Under the pieces are notes generated by a model that was not told the DNA's origin, ran no database searches, and saw only the letters and a list, made by a program, of their open reading frames with translations. A stretch of 64,000 bases of DNA from Aphanothece sacrum FPU1 (GTDB taxonomy: Bacteria > Cyanobacteriota > Cyanobacteriia > Cyanobacteriales > Microcystaceae): positions 1 through 64,000 of the forward strand of contig NZ_BDQK01000015.1 of assembly GCF_003864295.1 (NCBI RefSeq), written 5' to 3'. Positions 35,399 through 44,324 of the stretch are shown piece after piece. Numbering within the stretch: position 1 is the first letter of the stretch; every line of letters begins with the position of its first letter. A program made the translations under genes and the position numbers.

Positions 35399-36568
35399 TC
35401 AAAAAATATCGGCAGGGTCAGCTTCTTTTAACTTTTTAATAGCTGTTACACCAGCAATGAAACACATCATGAGGGTTAAAATAAAGACAAAAATTGCTCT
35501 TTGAAGCGTCATAAAAATAGGTAAAAATGTCGCTTTTTTCGCTACTTCGTAAATTATCATTGATAGCAGGAATCCAGGGATATAACCTAAAACTGCGATA
35601 AATGTAGCTTGCTGTAAAATCATTGATAATAGATAATTGTTACGATAACCAATGGCTTTTAATGTGGCATATTCAGAAAGATGTTCTGATACATTGCTAT
35701 AAAGAATTTGATAAACAACAACGATTCCGACAACAATTCCTAAAACAATTCCTAAATTGAAAATAAACCCAATTGGTGTACTACTATTCCAGTAATTTTG
35801 CTCAAATTCTATATATTCTTGTTTTGATAAAACGTTTACATCTTTGGGTAAGTATGCTCTGAGTTTACGAGTGAATTGTTCAGTATTAACACCTGATTTC
35901 AATTTAATTAATCCGACATCAATATCCGTTTTAGGACGTTTATTAAAAATTCTTAAAAAATTAACATCACTGGTTAAAATATTACCATCTGCCCCAAAAG
36001 AAGTTCCTAATTCAAATAAACCTACTACGTTAATTTTTATCGTTTGACCGGTCTGAGTGAGTTGGGTAGAGACTTTCCCCTTTTCTTTAACAGAGGAAAT
36101 AATGGAACCAAATTCAGATCGAGAATTTTGATCGAATAATATATTTTCCGGGATTTTTAACTTGTATCGGTTGTTTTCCATACCTGACAGATTTAAAACT
36201 GAGTGTCTTGGATCAATGCCAATAATAAAAATTTTACGCCAATATTTTTTGTCTTGAGGATTTTGCCACTGAGCAAAACCTAGATAAATTGGACTAATAA
36301 AATCCACTTCTTTAAAAGCTAATGTTTGCCATAAACGACGATTATTAAAAGCTTCCATCCCGATTAAAGCATTGGATTTAGGGCTAATTAAAAAAACATC
36401 TCCTTGTAATGATTGATGAAAGCGTACTGCACTTTCAAATAAACTATGCTTTAGTCCAAATTGAACAAAAACTATGACAACAGCAAAAATAACGCCAGCA
36501 AGTGCTACTAATAGCCGCATTTTTTTGTGTTTGAGTTGTAGCCAAGCAGTGGGAAGTTTAAATCTCAT
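35399..36568 (-). CDS. devC: DevC-family ABC transporter permease
   Basis: 389 residues. A FtsX/MacB-like layout: N-terminal helix (about 18-40) with RLLVALAGVIFAVVIVFVQFG, a large extracytoplasmic domain, and three C-terminal helices (about 270-385) with YATLKAIGYRNNYLLSMILQQA. Partner of DevB (gap 112 bases). The energising ATPase DevA is not adjacent. Confidence 0.9.
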   Translation of the reverse strand: MRFKLPTAWLQLKHKKMRLLVALAGVIFAVVIVFVQFGLKHSLFESAVRFHQSLQGDVFLISPKSNALIGMEAFNNRRLWQTLAFKEVDFISPIYLGFAQWQNPQDKKYWRKIFIIGIDPRHSVLNLSGMENNRYKLKIPENILFDQNSRSEFGSIISSVKEKGKVSTQLTQTGQTIKINVVGLFELGTSFGADGNILTSDVNFLRIFNKRPKTDIDVGLIKLKSGVNTEQFTRKLRAYLPKDVNVLSKQEYIEFEQNYWNSSTPIGFIFNLGIVLGIVVGIVVVYQILYSNVSEHLSEYATLKAIGYRNNYLLSMILQQATFIAVLGYIPGFLLSMIIYEVAKKATFLPIFMTLQRAIFVFILTLMMCFIAGVTAIKKLKEADPADIF

Positions 36569-36717
36569 AACTAATGCCTGTATTATAAATCATAAATAAA
36601 TGTTAAAATTGTAATTTATTTTTCGATAAATCTTGACAAAGATAATTTCTATTGTTACACTTAGGGGTGTATTCATCTTAAGCAAAAATCTAGAAGCGTA
36701 AAAGCAACAAGGTAAAC

Positions 36718-37632
36718 ATGAAAACTTTAATGAAGCGAGTTGGCTTAATTTCCGGTGTTTTGATCGCTGGTTTTTCCGGTGTTAGTTCCGCTCAAGCGGG
36801 TAACATTAAGATATTGTCAGGACAAGGCAATTTCACCCCTGTTGTTTTTTCCGGAGCTGGAGGGGCGGGTGTTAATTTAAAGATTCGTAATGACGCTTTT
36901 GGCGGTACTGGTGGCGGAACTGGAGATAGCACTACTACCGGTGTTAACGCGATTTATGCTGGAACTTGTGCGGGTCAGACACAATGCGGTTATTTTGACT
37001 TCTTCCCAACTACCAATGTTAACACTTCTGTTCCTTTTGACTTTTCTCCTAAGGGTGGTAACATTTTTCCTTCAGCACCGGCTACCATAACACAAAATTC
37101 GGGATTGGGATTAGTTCAACTAGTTAGTACCTCTGGTGAACCTCCAACTGCATTTGAGGGCATCGAAGGCCAGGAGGGGTTAATTAAAGATTTCGAATTA
37201 CCATTTTTAGGACCACAAAATAATTTTAATCCTAACCTAAACGTACCTATCACCAGACTGTTAGACTTCGGTCGTAACAAAATCGGTGATATAGACACAG
37301 CCAATACCTTTGATGCAACCAAACTAACCAATATTACCTTCAGACCGAGTGGCGATGGAGCGTCGACTGAAGCCTCTTTTCAATTTGAAGGGTTCTGGAA
37401 TGTGTTAGAAAATGATGCAATTGTCCGGGCTGCAGGAATAGTTGTACTGTCTCAAGGTATCAGCGCACCTATCAACACTGTTCTTAATCAAGCAAATGGA
37501 CCTAATGGCTTTAGAACTGGCTATTCGGGACAAACCCAGCTGACTTCTATCCCTGAACCCAATGCTTTAGTTGGCTTAGCTGTTTTTGCTGGTGCAGGAA
37601 CCCTCTTAAATCGTAAGCGCAAAAGCAAGTAG
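36718..37632 (+). CDS. PEP-CTERM protein, family 2, tandem copy 1
   Basis: 304 residues. A signal peptide MKTLMKRVGLISGVLIAGFS...AQA precedes a Gly-rich beta domain (FGGTGGGTGDSTTTGVNAIY, YFDFFPTTNV). The C-terminal tail is IPEPNALVGLAVFAGAGTLL with NRKRKSK. It is the first of three near-identical tandem paralogues (next at 38126 and 39446). Predicted surface or matrix protein. The leader just upstream (AATCTAGAAGCGTAAAAGC) is conserved before copies 2 and 3 and the family 1 gene at 41002. Confidence 0.85.
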   Translation: MKTLMKRVGLISGVLIAGFSGVSSAQAGNIKILSGQGNFTPVVFSGAGGAGVNLKIRNDAFGGTGGGTGDSTTTGVNAIYAGTCAGQTQCGYFDFFPTTNVNTSVPFDFSPKGGNIFPSAPATITQNSGLGLVQLVSTSGEPPTAFEGIEGQEGLIKDFELPFLGPQNNFNPNLNVPITRLLDFGRNKIGDIDTANTFDATKLTNITFRPSGDGASTEASFQFEGFWNVLENDAIVRAAGIVVLSQGISAPINTVLNQANGPNGFRTGYSGQTQLTSIPEPNALVGLAVFAGAGTLLNRKRKSK

Positions 37633-37779
37633 GGTTTGCTGAAAAACTATTCTAACCTGAGTTCGACATACGGATTTTGGTGGACAACTCGTCAAAGTTA
37701 GGAGTAACCCTGATTCTATGGTTACTCCTAACTCCGAAGTCCTAACTCCTAACACCGAACTCAGGTGGACAATTTATGC

Positions 37780-38050
37780 TTTATTATTACAAATAATACA
37801 TTTTAACTCTAAAGAGTTAAGCTATACGAACAAAGGTTGCCTACGCAACCTATAATGGCTGTGCGCGCTGGTCGGATTTTGTTTTTATAGAAATAAGGAT
37901 TTAGCCTTCTATTAATTATTAGCTTAGCCAGGACTTATGCAGATCCGTTATTAGTAGGGTGGGTTAGTGATAGCGTAACCCACCGTGACACTATCGGTAG
38001 AGTCTATGCGTAAGTCCTGTTAGCATAGTTTATCTGGTAGAAGCAATAAA
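37780..38050. repeat. Family A MITE with a nested family B MITE
   Basis: The family A body (TATTACAAATAATACATTTT, the AAAGGTTGCC/GCAACCT hairpin) is interrupted at 37929-38019 by a family B element (CAGGACTTATGCAG...GCGTAAGTCCTG). The insertion is flanked by TTAGC at 37924-37928 and 38020-38024, a 5-base target duplication. Repeated almost exactly after copy 2. Confidence 0.85.
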
Positions 38051-38125
38051 CCCGCCCCCTATTGTTAAAATTATCAGTATATTTATATAAGCAGAAATCT
38101 GGAAGCATAAAGGCAAAAGGCAAAC

Positions 38126-39037
38126 ATGAAAACTTTAATGAAGCGAGTTGGCTTAATTTTTGGTGTTTTGGTCGCTGGTTTTTCGGGGGTTAGTTCCGCT
38201 CAAGCGGGTAACATTGTGTTAGCTCCAGGAGGAGGCCCTTTCTCCCCTATTATTGTTTCGGGCGCAACAGGGGCGGGTGTTAATTTCAAGATTCGTAATG
38301 ACAATTTTGGCGGTATTGGTGGCGGAACTGGAGATAGCACTACTGCCGGTGTTAACGCGGTTTATCATGGAACTTGTGCGGGTCAGACACAATGCGGTTA
38401 TTTTGACTTCTTCCCAACTACCAATGTTAATCCTCCTACCAGTTTTACCTTTTCTCCCACTGGTGGTAACATTTTTCCTTCAGCACCGGCTACCATAACA
38501 CAAAATTCGGGATTGGGATTAGTTCAACTAGTTAGTACCAATGGTGAAGAAGATGCATTTAATGGAATACTAGGCCAGCAGGGATTAATTAAAGATTTAA
38601 AATTACCCTATTTAGGACTACAAAATAATTTTAATCCTAACTTCGACTTAGATATCAAGGGACTGTTAGACTTCGGTCGTAACGCAGTAAATGACCCAGG
38701 TACAGCCAATACCTTTGATGCGAAGAAACTCACCAATATCACCTTCAGACAGAGTGGCGATGGAGCGTCGACTGAAGCCGCTTTTCAATTTGAAGGGGTC
38801 TGGAATGTGTTACAAAATGGTGCAATTGTCCAAGCTGGAGGAATAGTCGTACTGTCTCAAGCCATCAGCGCACCTATCAACACTGTTATTAGTCAAGCAC
38901 AATCACCTAATGGCTTCAGAACTGGCTATTCGGGAACAACTTTGCTGACTTCTATCCCTGAACCCAATGCTTTGGTTGGTTTAGCTGTTTTTGCTGGTGC
39001 AGGAACCCTCTTAAATCGTAAGCGCAAAAGCAAGTAG
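38126..39037 (+). CDS. PEP-CTERM protein, family 2, tandem copy 2
   Basis: 303 residues with the same signal peptide, core and PEP-CTERM tail as copy 1. It differs mainly near the N-terminal mature end (NIVLAPGGGPFSPIIVS) and around residues 150-200 (DLDIKGLLDFGRNAVNDPGT). The upstream spacer carries a composite MITE. Copies diverge mostly by substitutions in predicted surface loops. Confidence 0.85.
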   Translation: MKTLMKRVGLIFGVLVAGFSGVSSAQAGNIVLAPGGGPFSPIIVSGATGAGVNFKIRNDNFGGIGGGTGDSTTAGVNAVYHGTCAGQTQCGYFDFFPTTNVNPPTSFTFSPTGGNIFPSAPATITQNSGLGLVQLVSTNGEEDAFNGILGQQGLIKDLKLPYLGLQNNFNPNFDLDIKGLLDFGRNAVNDPGTANTFDAKKLTNITFRQSGDGASTEAAFQFEGVWNVLQNGAIVQAGGIVVLSQAISAPINTVISQAQSPNGFRTGYSGTTLLTSIPEPNALVGLAVFAGAGTLLNRKRKSK

Positions 39038-39093
39038 GGTTTGCTGAAAAACGATTCTAACCTGAGTTCGACATAAGGATTTTGGTGGACAAT

Positions 39094-39370
39094 TTATGCT
39101 TTATTATTACAAATAATACATTTTAACTCTAAAGAGTTAAGCTATACGAACAAAGGTTGCCTGCGCAACCTATAATGGCTGTGCGCGCTGGTCGGATTTT
39201 GTTTTTATAGAAATAAGGCTTTAGCCTTTTATTAATTATTAGCTTAGCCAGGACTTATGCAGATACGTTATTAGTAGGGTGGGTTAGTGATAGCGTAACC
39301 CACCGTGACACTATCGGTAGAGTCTATCCGTAAGTCCTGTTAGCATAGTTTATCCGGTAGAAGCAATAAA
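39094..39370. repeat. Family A MITE with nested family B MITE, second copy
   Basis: Nearly identical to 37780-38050, with the family B element at 39249-39339 and the same TTAGC flanks. Its position after copy 2 shows that the PEP-CTERM gene and spacer were duplicated as one unit of about 1.3 kb. Confidence 0.85.
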
Positions 39371-39445
39371 CCCTACCCCTATTGTTAAAATTACCGGTAT
39401 ATTTATATAAGCAGAAATCTGGAAGCATAAAGGCAAAAGGTAAAC

Positions 39446-40357
39446 ATGAAAACTTTAATGAAGCGAGTTGGCTTAATTTTTGGTGTTTTCGTCGCTGGTT
39501 TTTCGGGGGTTAGTTCCGCTCAAGCGGGTAACATTAAGTTATTGTCAGGACAAGGCAATTTCACCCCTGTTATTTTGTCGGGAGCTGGAGGGGCGGGTGT
39601 TAATGTCAAGATTCGTAATGACAATTTTGGCGGTATTGGTGGCGGAACTGGAGACAGCACTACTGCCGGTGTTAACGCGGTTTATGCTGGAACTTGTGCG
39701 GGTCAGACACAATGCGGTTATTTTGACTTCTTCCCAACTACCAATGTTAACTCTACGAGTATTCCCTTTTCTCCCACTGGTGGTAACATTTTTCCTTCAG
39801 CACCGGCTACCATAACACAAAATTCGGGATTGGGAGTAGTTCAAATGATTAGTACCTCTGGTGAACCTCCAACTGCATTTGATGGCATCCAAGGCCAGCA
39901 GGGGTTAATTAAAGATTTTAAATTACCCTATTTAGGACCACAAAATAATTTTAATCCTAACCTAAACGTACCTATCACCAGACTGTTAGACTTCGGTCGT
40001 GACAAAATCGGTGATATAGACACAGCCAATACCTTTGATGCAACCAAACTAACCAATATTATCTTCAGACCGAGTGGCGATGGAACGTCGACTGAAGCCG
40101 CTTTTCTAATTGAAGGGGTCTGGAATGTGTTAGAAAATGATGCAATTGTCAAAGTTGGAGGAATAGTTGTAATTGCGCAAACCATCAGCGCACCTATCGG
40201 CACTGTTGTTGCTCAAGCACAAGGACCTAATGGCTTCAGAACTCCCTATGGGGGAGGAATCCCGCCGATTCTTATCCCTGAACCCAATGCTTTAGTTGGT
40301 TTAGCTGTTTTTGCTGGTGCAGGAACCCTGTTAAATCGTAAGCGCAAAAGCAAATAG
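39446..40357 (+). CDS. PEP-CTERM protein, family 2, tandem copy 3
   Basis: 303 residues with the same architecture as copies 1 and 2. Its mid-region (ITRLLDFGRDKIGDIDTANTF) matches copy 1 more closely, while the N-terminal half (DNFGGIGGGTGDSTTAGVNA) matches copy 2, a mosaic that suggests gene conversion. The tail is IPEPNALVGLAVFAGAGTLL with NRKRKSK. Confidence 0.85.
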   Translation: MKTLMKRVGLIFGVFVAGFSGVSSAQAGNIKLLSGQGNFTPVILSGAGGAGVNVKIRNDNFGGIGGGTGDSTTAGVNAVYAGTCAGQTQCGYFDFFPTTNVNSTSIPFSPTGGNIFPSAPATITQNSGLGVVQMISTSGEPPTAFDGIQGQQGLIKDFKLPYLGPQNNFNPNLNVPITRLLDFGRDKIGDIDTANTFDATKLTNIIFRPSGDGTSTEAAFLIEGVWNVLENDAIVKVGGIVVIAQTISAPIGTVVAQAQGPNGFRTPYGGGIPPILIPEPNALVGLAVFAGAGTLLNRKRKSK

Positions 40358-41001
40358 GGTTTGCTGAAAAACGATTCTAACCTGAGTTCGACATCTGGCG
40401 ATTTTGGTGGACAACTCGTCAAAATTAGGAGTCTGGCAACCCTGATTCTATGGTAACTCCTAACTCCTAACACCGAACTCAGGTAATTATAATATTTTTA
40501 AGGTTAGACAATTGTTGCGATCGCTATTAAGTAAATGGCGATCGCATATTTAAAGGAAAAAGACAAAATTAATTACATAAAATTTGTAGGGGCGGGTTTT
40601 GATATAGTCGTAATGCTTGAGTAACAAAGGTAGTAGGGGCGGGTTTATCTAATTTACAAGCGAAGTCAATCATAATTATGATTAAAAACCCGCCCCTACT
40701 TGTGAGAATCATTGATTTATGTAAAAAACCCGCCCCTACAAAAACCCGCCTCCTATTACTCAACTTAGGGCTTGAAAGCTTTGTGTAATAATGGCTAAAG
40801 CCATCACTACGAACTTTTCTATGGTGAGTTTAATTATGACCACCTACTTAACACCGAACACCGAAATCTTAACACAGAACTCAGGTTTGTAACATTTGTT
40901 GTCGCCGCGTCAGAAATATTGACAAGCATAAATTCTGTTGTTAAACTTGCCGATATGTATATTTAAGCAAAAATCTAGCAGTATAAGGGCAAACGGTAAA
41001 C
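40358..41001. repeat. Gap with family E (GGGGCGGGTTT) repeats
   Basis: Holds CCTGAGTTCGACAT...CCGAACTCAGG inverted ends (40381-40483; a related copy follows PEP-CTERM copy 1) and a cluster of family E units at 40586-40752 (GTAGGGGCGGGTTT and AAACCCGCCCCTAC in both orientations). The conserved PEP-CTERM leader follows at about 40950-41000. No gene. Confidence 0.7.
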
Positions 41002-41811
41002 ATGAGAACTTTGATAAAGCGATTTGGCTTAATTTCTGGTATTTTGCTCGGTGGTTTTTCCGGTGTTAGTTCAGCTCAAGCTGCAGTTCTAATTCCTCCT
41101 CCCCCTACCTCAACTGCGGCCTTTACCCCTATCGGAAACGTAGGTACGGCAGGAGCAGTTGTTAAGTTGTTGAATGCCAACAAATGTCCTGTTGTTGGTT
41201 TCTCTGGTCTGTGTAATAGTAGTGGTGGCAATCAGGGTGCTGGCTTCGCAGAGGTTACTACTTTTGACCTGCTTCCCCCATCAGGTTCTGGATATGGGAC
41301 GTTCAGTGTTAATAACAGCCAACCCGATGAGGAAATCAATGTTTTCAGCAATGCTACGGGTGGGAGAATAAAAGACTTTGTTCTACCTTACTTTGGAACA
41401 GGCACCTTGACAAACTTAAATGTAGCTCTTAATATCACTGCATTCCTTGATTTCGATCCGAATAATGGGGATGCCGTTACTGATACATTTGATGCAACAG
41501 AACTGTCAAGCATTGTCTTTATCAGTACATCTCCTAACTCTGCCCTGGCTCAATTTAGTTTTAATGGATTTTACCATATCCAGACTGACTCAGGAGTCCA
41601 GAAGTTTCAGGGAACAGTTAATCTATCCCAACCTATCAGTGGTGTCAATACCGCAGGAGTTATTACACGAGCGCGTACCGCCAATGGCTTTACCACCAGC
41701 TATTCTGGTCAGACCAGCGTATCTCAAATACCTGAACCTGCTACTTTAGCCGGTTTAGCTGCGATTGCCGGCTCAGCACTTTTGTCTGGTAAACTCAAGA
41801 AAAAATGTTAA
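41002..41811 (+). CDS. PEP-CTERM sorted exported protein, family 1 paralogue
   Basis: 269 residues. A signal peptide (RFGLISGILLGGFSGVSSAQA) is followed by a domain shared with the 32368 product: IPPPPTSTAAFTPIGNVG, NKCPVVGFSGLC and NITAFLDFDPNNGDAV. The tail is IPEPATLAGLAAIAGSALL then KKKC. Its signal peptide and 5' leader resemble those of family 2, suggesting exchange of the leader between the families. Predicted surface protein. Confidence 0.85.
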   Translation: MRTLIKRFGLISGILLGGFSGVSSAQAAVLIPPPPTSTAAFTPIGNVGTAGAVVKLLNANKCPVVGFSGLCNSSGGNQGAGFAEVTTFDLLPPSGSGYGTFSVNNSQPDEEINVFSNATGGRIKDFVLPYFGTGTLTNLNVALNITAFLDFDPNNGDAVTDTFDATELSSIVFISTSPNSALAQFSFNGFYHIQTDSGVQKFQGTVNLSQPISGVNTAGVITRARTANGFTTSYSGQTSVSQIPEPATLAGLAAIAGSALLSGKLKKKC

Positions 41812-41815
41812 ATTG

Positions 41816-41975
41816 GGTTCTATCGGACAAACTATGCTAAGTCAATAATGAATAAAAGGCTAAAGCCTTATCCTATAAAAACAAAGTCCGCCTTCGCGGA
41901 CTAAGTTATAGGTTGCGTAGGCAACCTTTTTTTGTATAGCTTAACTCTGAGCGAGTTAAAGTATATTATTAGTTT
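41816..41975. repeat. Family A MITE
   Basis: GGTTCTATCGGACAAACTATGC at the left end (start at 41815), interior hairpins AAAGTCCGCCTTCGCGGACT and GGTTGCGTAGGCAACC, ending in GCGAGTTAAAGTATATTATT. The right terminus is missing. Confidence 0.8.
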
Positions 41976-41983
41976 TTTTGTTT

Positions 41984-42055
41984 AGCTTCCCCGCGAGAAG
42001 CCCCGCGCTGTACCCTTGGGTTAGCGTCGCGATGAAAGCGGGTTAAATTTGCTCG
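41984..42055. repeat. Possible orphan IS200/IS605 right-end (omega-RNA-like) fragment
   Basis: GAAGCCCCGCGCTGTACCC, then TTAGCGTCGCG, resembles the right end at 600-655 (GAAGCCCGCGCTATACTG...TTAGCGTCGGG). No tnpB is nearby. It may be a solo end or a PATE-type relic. Confidence 0.45.
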
Positions 42056-42411
42056 GTCAATCTCGACAAATTTAACAATTAATCTATTGGTTTAAACGAT
42101 AACTATTAAGAAATCCAACACTTAATGGCTACCTATCAACGGACTGGCTTGAAGACAATGCCTTTGATTGTTGCTTATTTCTGAGGTGTTCCCAAAAGGG
42201 GCGGTCTTGCTTTGCAAGTGCGGCTGCAACGCCATAAATAAGCTGTTAAGCATATAAATTGCTAGTTGAGATTGCAGGGGAGCGCCGGAGCAAAGGGAGC
42301 AGGAGTTTAAGATTTTGTACTAAACAGTCAAATACCCTGTTTAAATGCGTCTTAGCTTACCAGTTGTGGAGTATTACTCTAGAATAGATTAATCCTTACG
42401 ATTAATAAATC
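42056..42411. other. Gap upstream of the DUF1350 gene
   Basis: No ORF supported. There is a small GC-rich segment with TTGCTTTGCAAGTGCGGCTG near 42208-42230 and an imperfect GGGAGC-type run near 42280-42302, probably repeat relics. Confidence 0.4.
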
Positions 42412-43188
42412 ATGGAATGGCAAGAAATATCTGGTAGCTTCGTACTTGTTCCCCGTAACCCTGTAGCTATCATTCACTTTTTAGGTGGGGCTTTTGTCGG
42501 CACTGCTCCTAATTTTACCTATCGTTGGTTATTAGAACAACTGGGAAAAGAAGGATATGGGGTAGTAGCTACTCCTTTTGTTAATACGTTCGACCATTTA
42601 GCGATCGCTCGTAGTGTTCTTAATCGCTTTGAGAATATTATAGATCGTTTGCAAACGAATAACATTGTAGGGCAGGGTTATTTGCCAATATATGGTATTG
42701 GTCATAGTATGGGTTGTAAGCTTCATTTATTAATTGGTAGTCTTTTTTCGGTACAAAGGTCAGGTAATATTTTAATTTCTTTTAATAATTATCCGGTAAA
42801 ACGGGCAATTCCTTTTTTAGAACAGATTGATGTTGATAATTCTTTAAATTTAGAATTTACTCCTTCTCCTGAAGAAACTAAGTTAATTATTACCAAAAGT
42901 TATGACATTAGGAGAAATTTGCTAATTAAATTTAGTAAGGATAATATTGATGAAACTAATATTTTAAATCCCATCTTACAAGAAAGGTTTACAAATATGG
43001 TGGTGTTACGGACTTTATCGGGTAATCATTTAACCCCTTTAGGACAAGAAATAAACTGGCAAGCGGGGGAAGTTTTTACACCTTTAGATGCGGTGGGACA
43101 GTGGGTTAAACAAAATTTTGCTCGTGATTTATATGGACTTAAAAATGAGATTTTACTGTGGTTAAATCCAACTAAAAATTTTTTGTAG
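42412..43188 (+). CDS. DUF1350 alpha/beta-hydrolase-like protein
   Basis: 258 residues. VAIIHFLGGAFVGTAPNFTYR and the nucleophile-elbow-like GIGHSMGCK (Ser99) mark the DUF1350 family of cyanobacteria and chloroplasts. Predicted alpha/beta-hydrolase fold; substrate unknown. Single gene. Confidence 0.87.
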   Translation: MEWQEISGSFVLVPRNPVAIIHFLGGAFVGTAPNFTYRWLLEQLGKEGYGVVATPFVNTFDHLAIARSVLNRFENIIDRLQTNNIVGQGYLPIYGIGHSMGCKLHLLIGSLFSVQRSGNILISFNNYPVKRAIPFLEQIDVDNSLNLEFTPSPEETKLIITKSYDIRRNLLIKFSKDNIDETNILNPILQERFTNMVVLRTLSGNHLTPLGQEINWQAGEVFTPLDAVGQWVKQNFARDLYGLKNEILLWLNPTKNFL

Positions 43189-43210
43189 GGGAATTACTAA
43201 AGCTGGATTA

Positions 43211-43390
43211 GTGGTAGCATTAATTAATGTAGAAGTAGCAGAACCAGACGAAATTAAAGAAGGGATCAACTTATTAGAAAATAAGCTCAAAGATGGTTTG
43301 CCTATTCTTAAGGATGCTTTGGCTTGTTTAAAGTGTCAACTAAGCGAGCGCATGGAATTTGAGGATCATTGGCTGATCTACGGGATTTGA
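43211..43390 (+). pseudogene. Unrecognised ORF fragment
   Basis: A frame open from within the DUF1350 3' end, with possible GTG at 43211, reads VVALINVEVAEPDEIKEG and ends WLIYGI at 43388-43390. The composition is protein-like, but there is no ATG or ribosome-binding site. Probably the tail of a lost gene. Confidence 0.35.
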
Positions 43391-43415
43391 GAAGTTCTTA
43401 TTACTTATTGATTAC

Positions 43416-44324
43416 TTACATAGAGGGAATTATATCAAAACAAAACTTGATTGCTTGCCAGAGTTGTTTAACTTGGTCATAACGATGGTGCAGAATACAC
43501 CAATCCATCACTTCTATTAGATTTTCTTTCTCTTTCTCAAATGTTGAACGATCACATCTTTGGGTGATTTCTAGATACCAATTCACCCAACGTTCTCTGA
43601 GGGACTTTTCCAGTGCAACCTCAGACTTAAGCTCTGCAAGGACATAATTTTTGGCGATAGGTAATAAACAATATTTTTCTTCTGTTTGCTCAATTAACAA
43701 CATTTGTTCTAATTGAGTTAAACTATCGACCACCGTATCAGGGTTGGTGAGTTCGGTGACGGTCATAATTGCTTTTTCGGTTGCTCCGTTAGGAAACAAA
43801 GCTAAGGCCATGAGAATTTGATAAGTCCATGTTCTTTGTAAAGATTTTAATGATTTTTCAAAATAAATTTGTGCAAAGTTTTCTAGCTGTTTAACCTGGG
43901 ATTGGGGAGGAGATAAATTAGTTGGTAAGGGTAAAGATAATTTTTCGTTAGGTATAGTTTGAGTAGGAGAGCTTAAAATTTTTGTTTGGGGTAAGGACAC
44001 AGAAATATTGGAAGTTTCTACGGTTATTTTTGCTTGTTCATTATAAAATTGATGTTGTAGGATAATGTTAACATTTGCTTTGTTAACTTTTTCCCCAAAA
44101 GTATAAGAAAGTCGTCTCCAAAGTTTGGGACCAACATCATTTTTTAGATACTCTATTGTGTAACCATGATTAGATGCAATTTCCGGGTATTTTTTTCCAT
44201 TTAAAGTTTCTTGTAAAACTAAAACTTCAATATTAGATAAGTGTTTTCCTGTATTAGAAAAAACCGCTTTATCTGTTAAGATAATAACGACTTTAAAGGA
44301 AATTTTTGTACTTTCTGGTTCCAT
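43416..44324 (-). CDS. STAND-type regulator lacking its NTPase domain
   Basis: 302 residues. The N-terminal DNA-binding-like domain (about 18-95) reads GKHLSNIEVLVLQETLNGKKYPEIA with KNDVGPKLWRRLSYTFGEK, the HTH-type domain commonly placed before NB-ARC/AAA NTPases in cyanobacteria. After a Pro/Ser linker (about 110-150) comes the winged-helix segment (ALALFPNGATEKAIM...YCLLPIAKNYVLAELK) usually found after an NB-ARC domain. The Walker A/B NTPase between them is absent. It lies divergently, 480 bases from the sigma-factor gene of the R-body locus, so it may regulate that locus (inference). Confidence 0.68.
   Translation of the reverse strand: MEPESTKISFKVVIILTDKAVFSNTGKHLSNIEVLVLQETLNGKKYPEIASNHGYTIEYLKNDVGPKLWRRLSYTFGEKVNKANVNIILQHQFYNEQAKITVETSNISVSLPQTKILSSPTQTIPNEKLSLPLPTNLSPPQSQVKQLENFAQIYFEKSLKSLQRTWTYQILMALALFPNGATEKAIMTVTELTNPDTVVDSLTQLEQMLLIEQTEEKYCLLPIAKNYVLAELKSEVALEKSLRERWVNWYLEITQRCDRSTFEKEKENLIEVMDWCILHHRYDQVKQLWQAIKFCFDIIPSM

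Noticed and set aside
36718-40357. Repeated units considered as a possible CRISPR or satellite array
   Set aside because: Units are about 1.3 kb and contain full coding sequences; this is gene duplication with MITE-bearing spacers.
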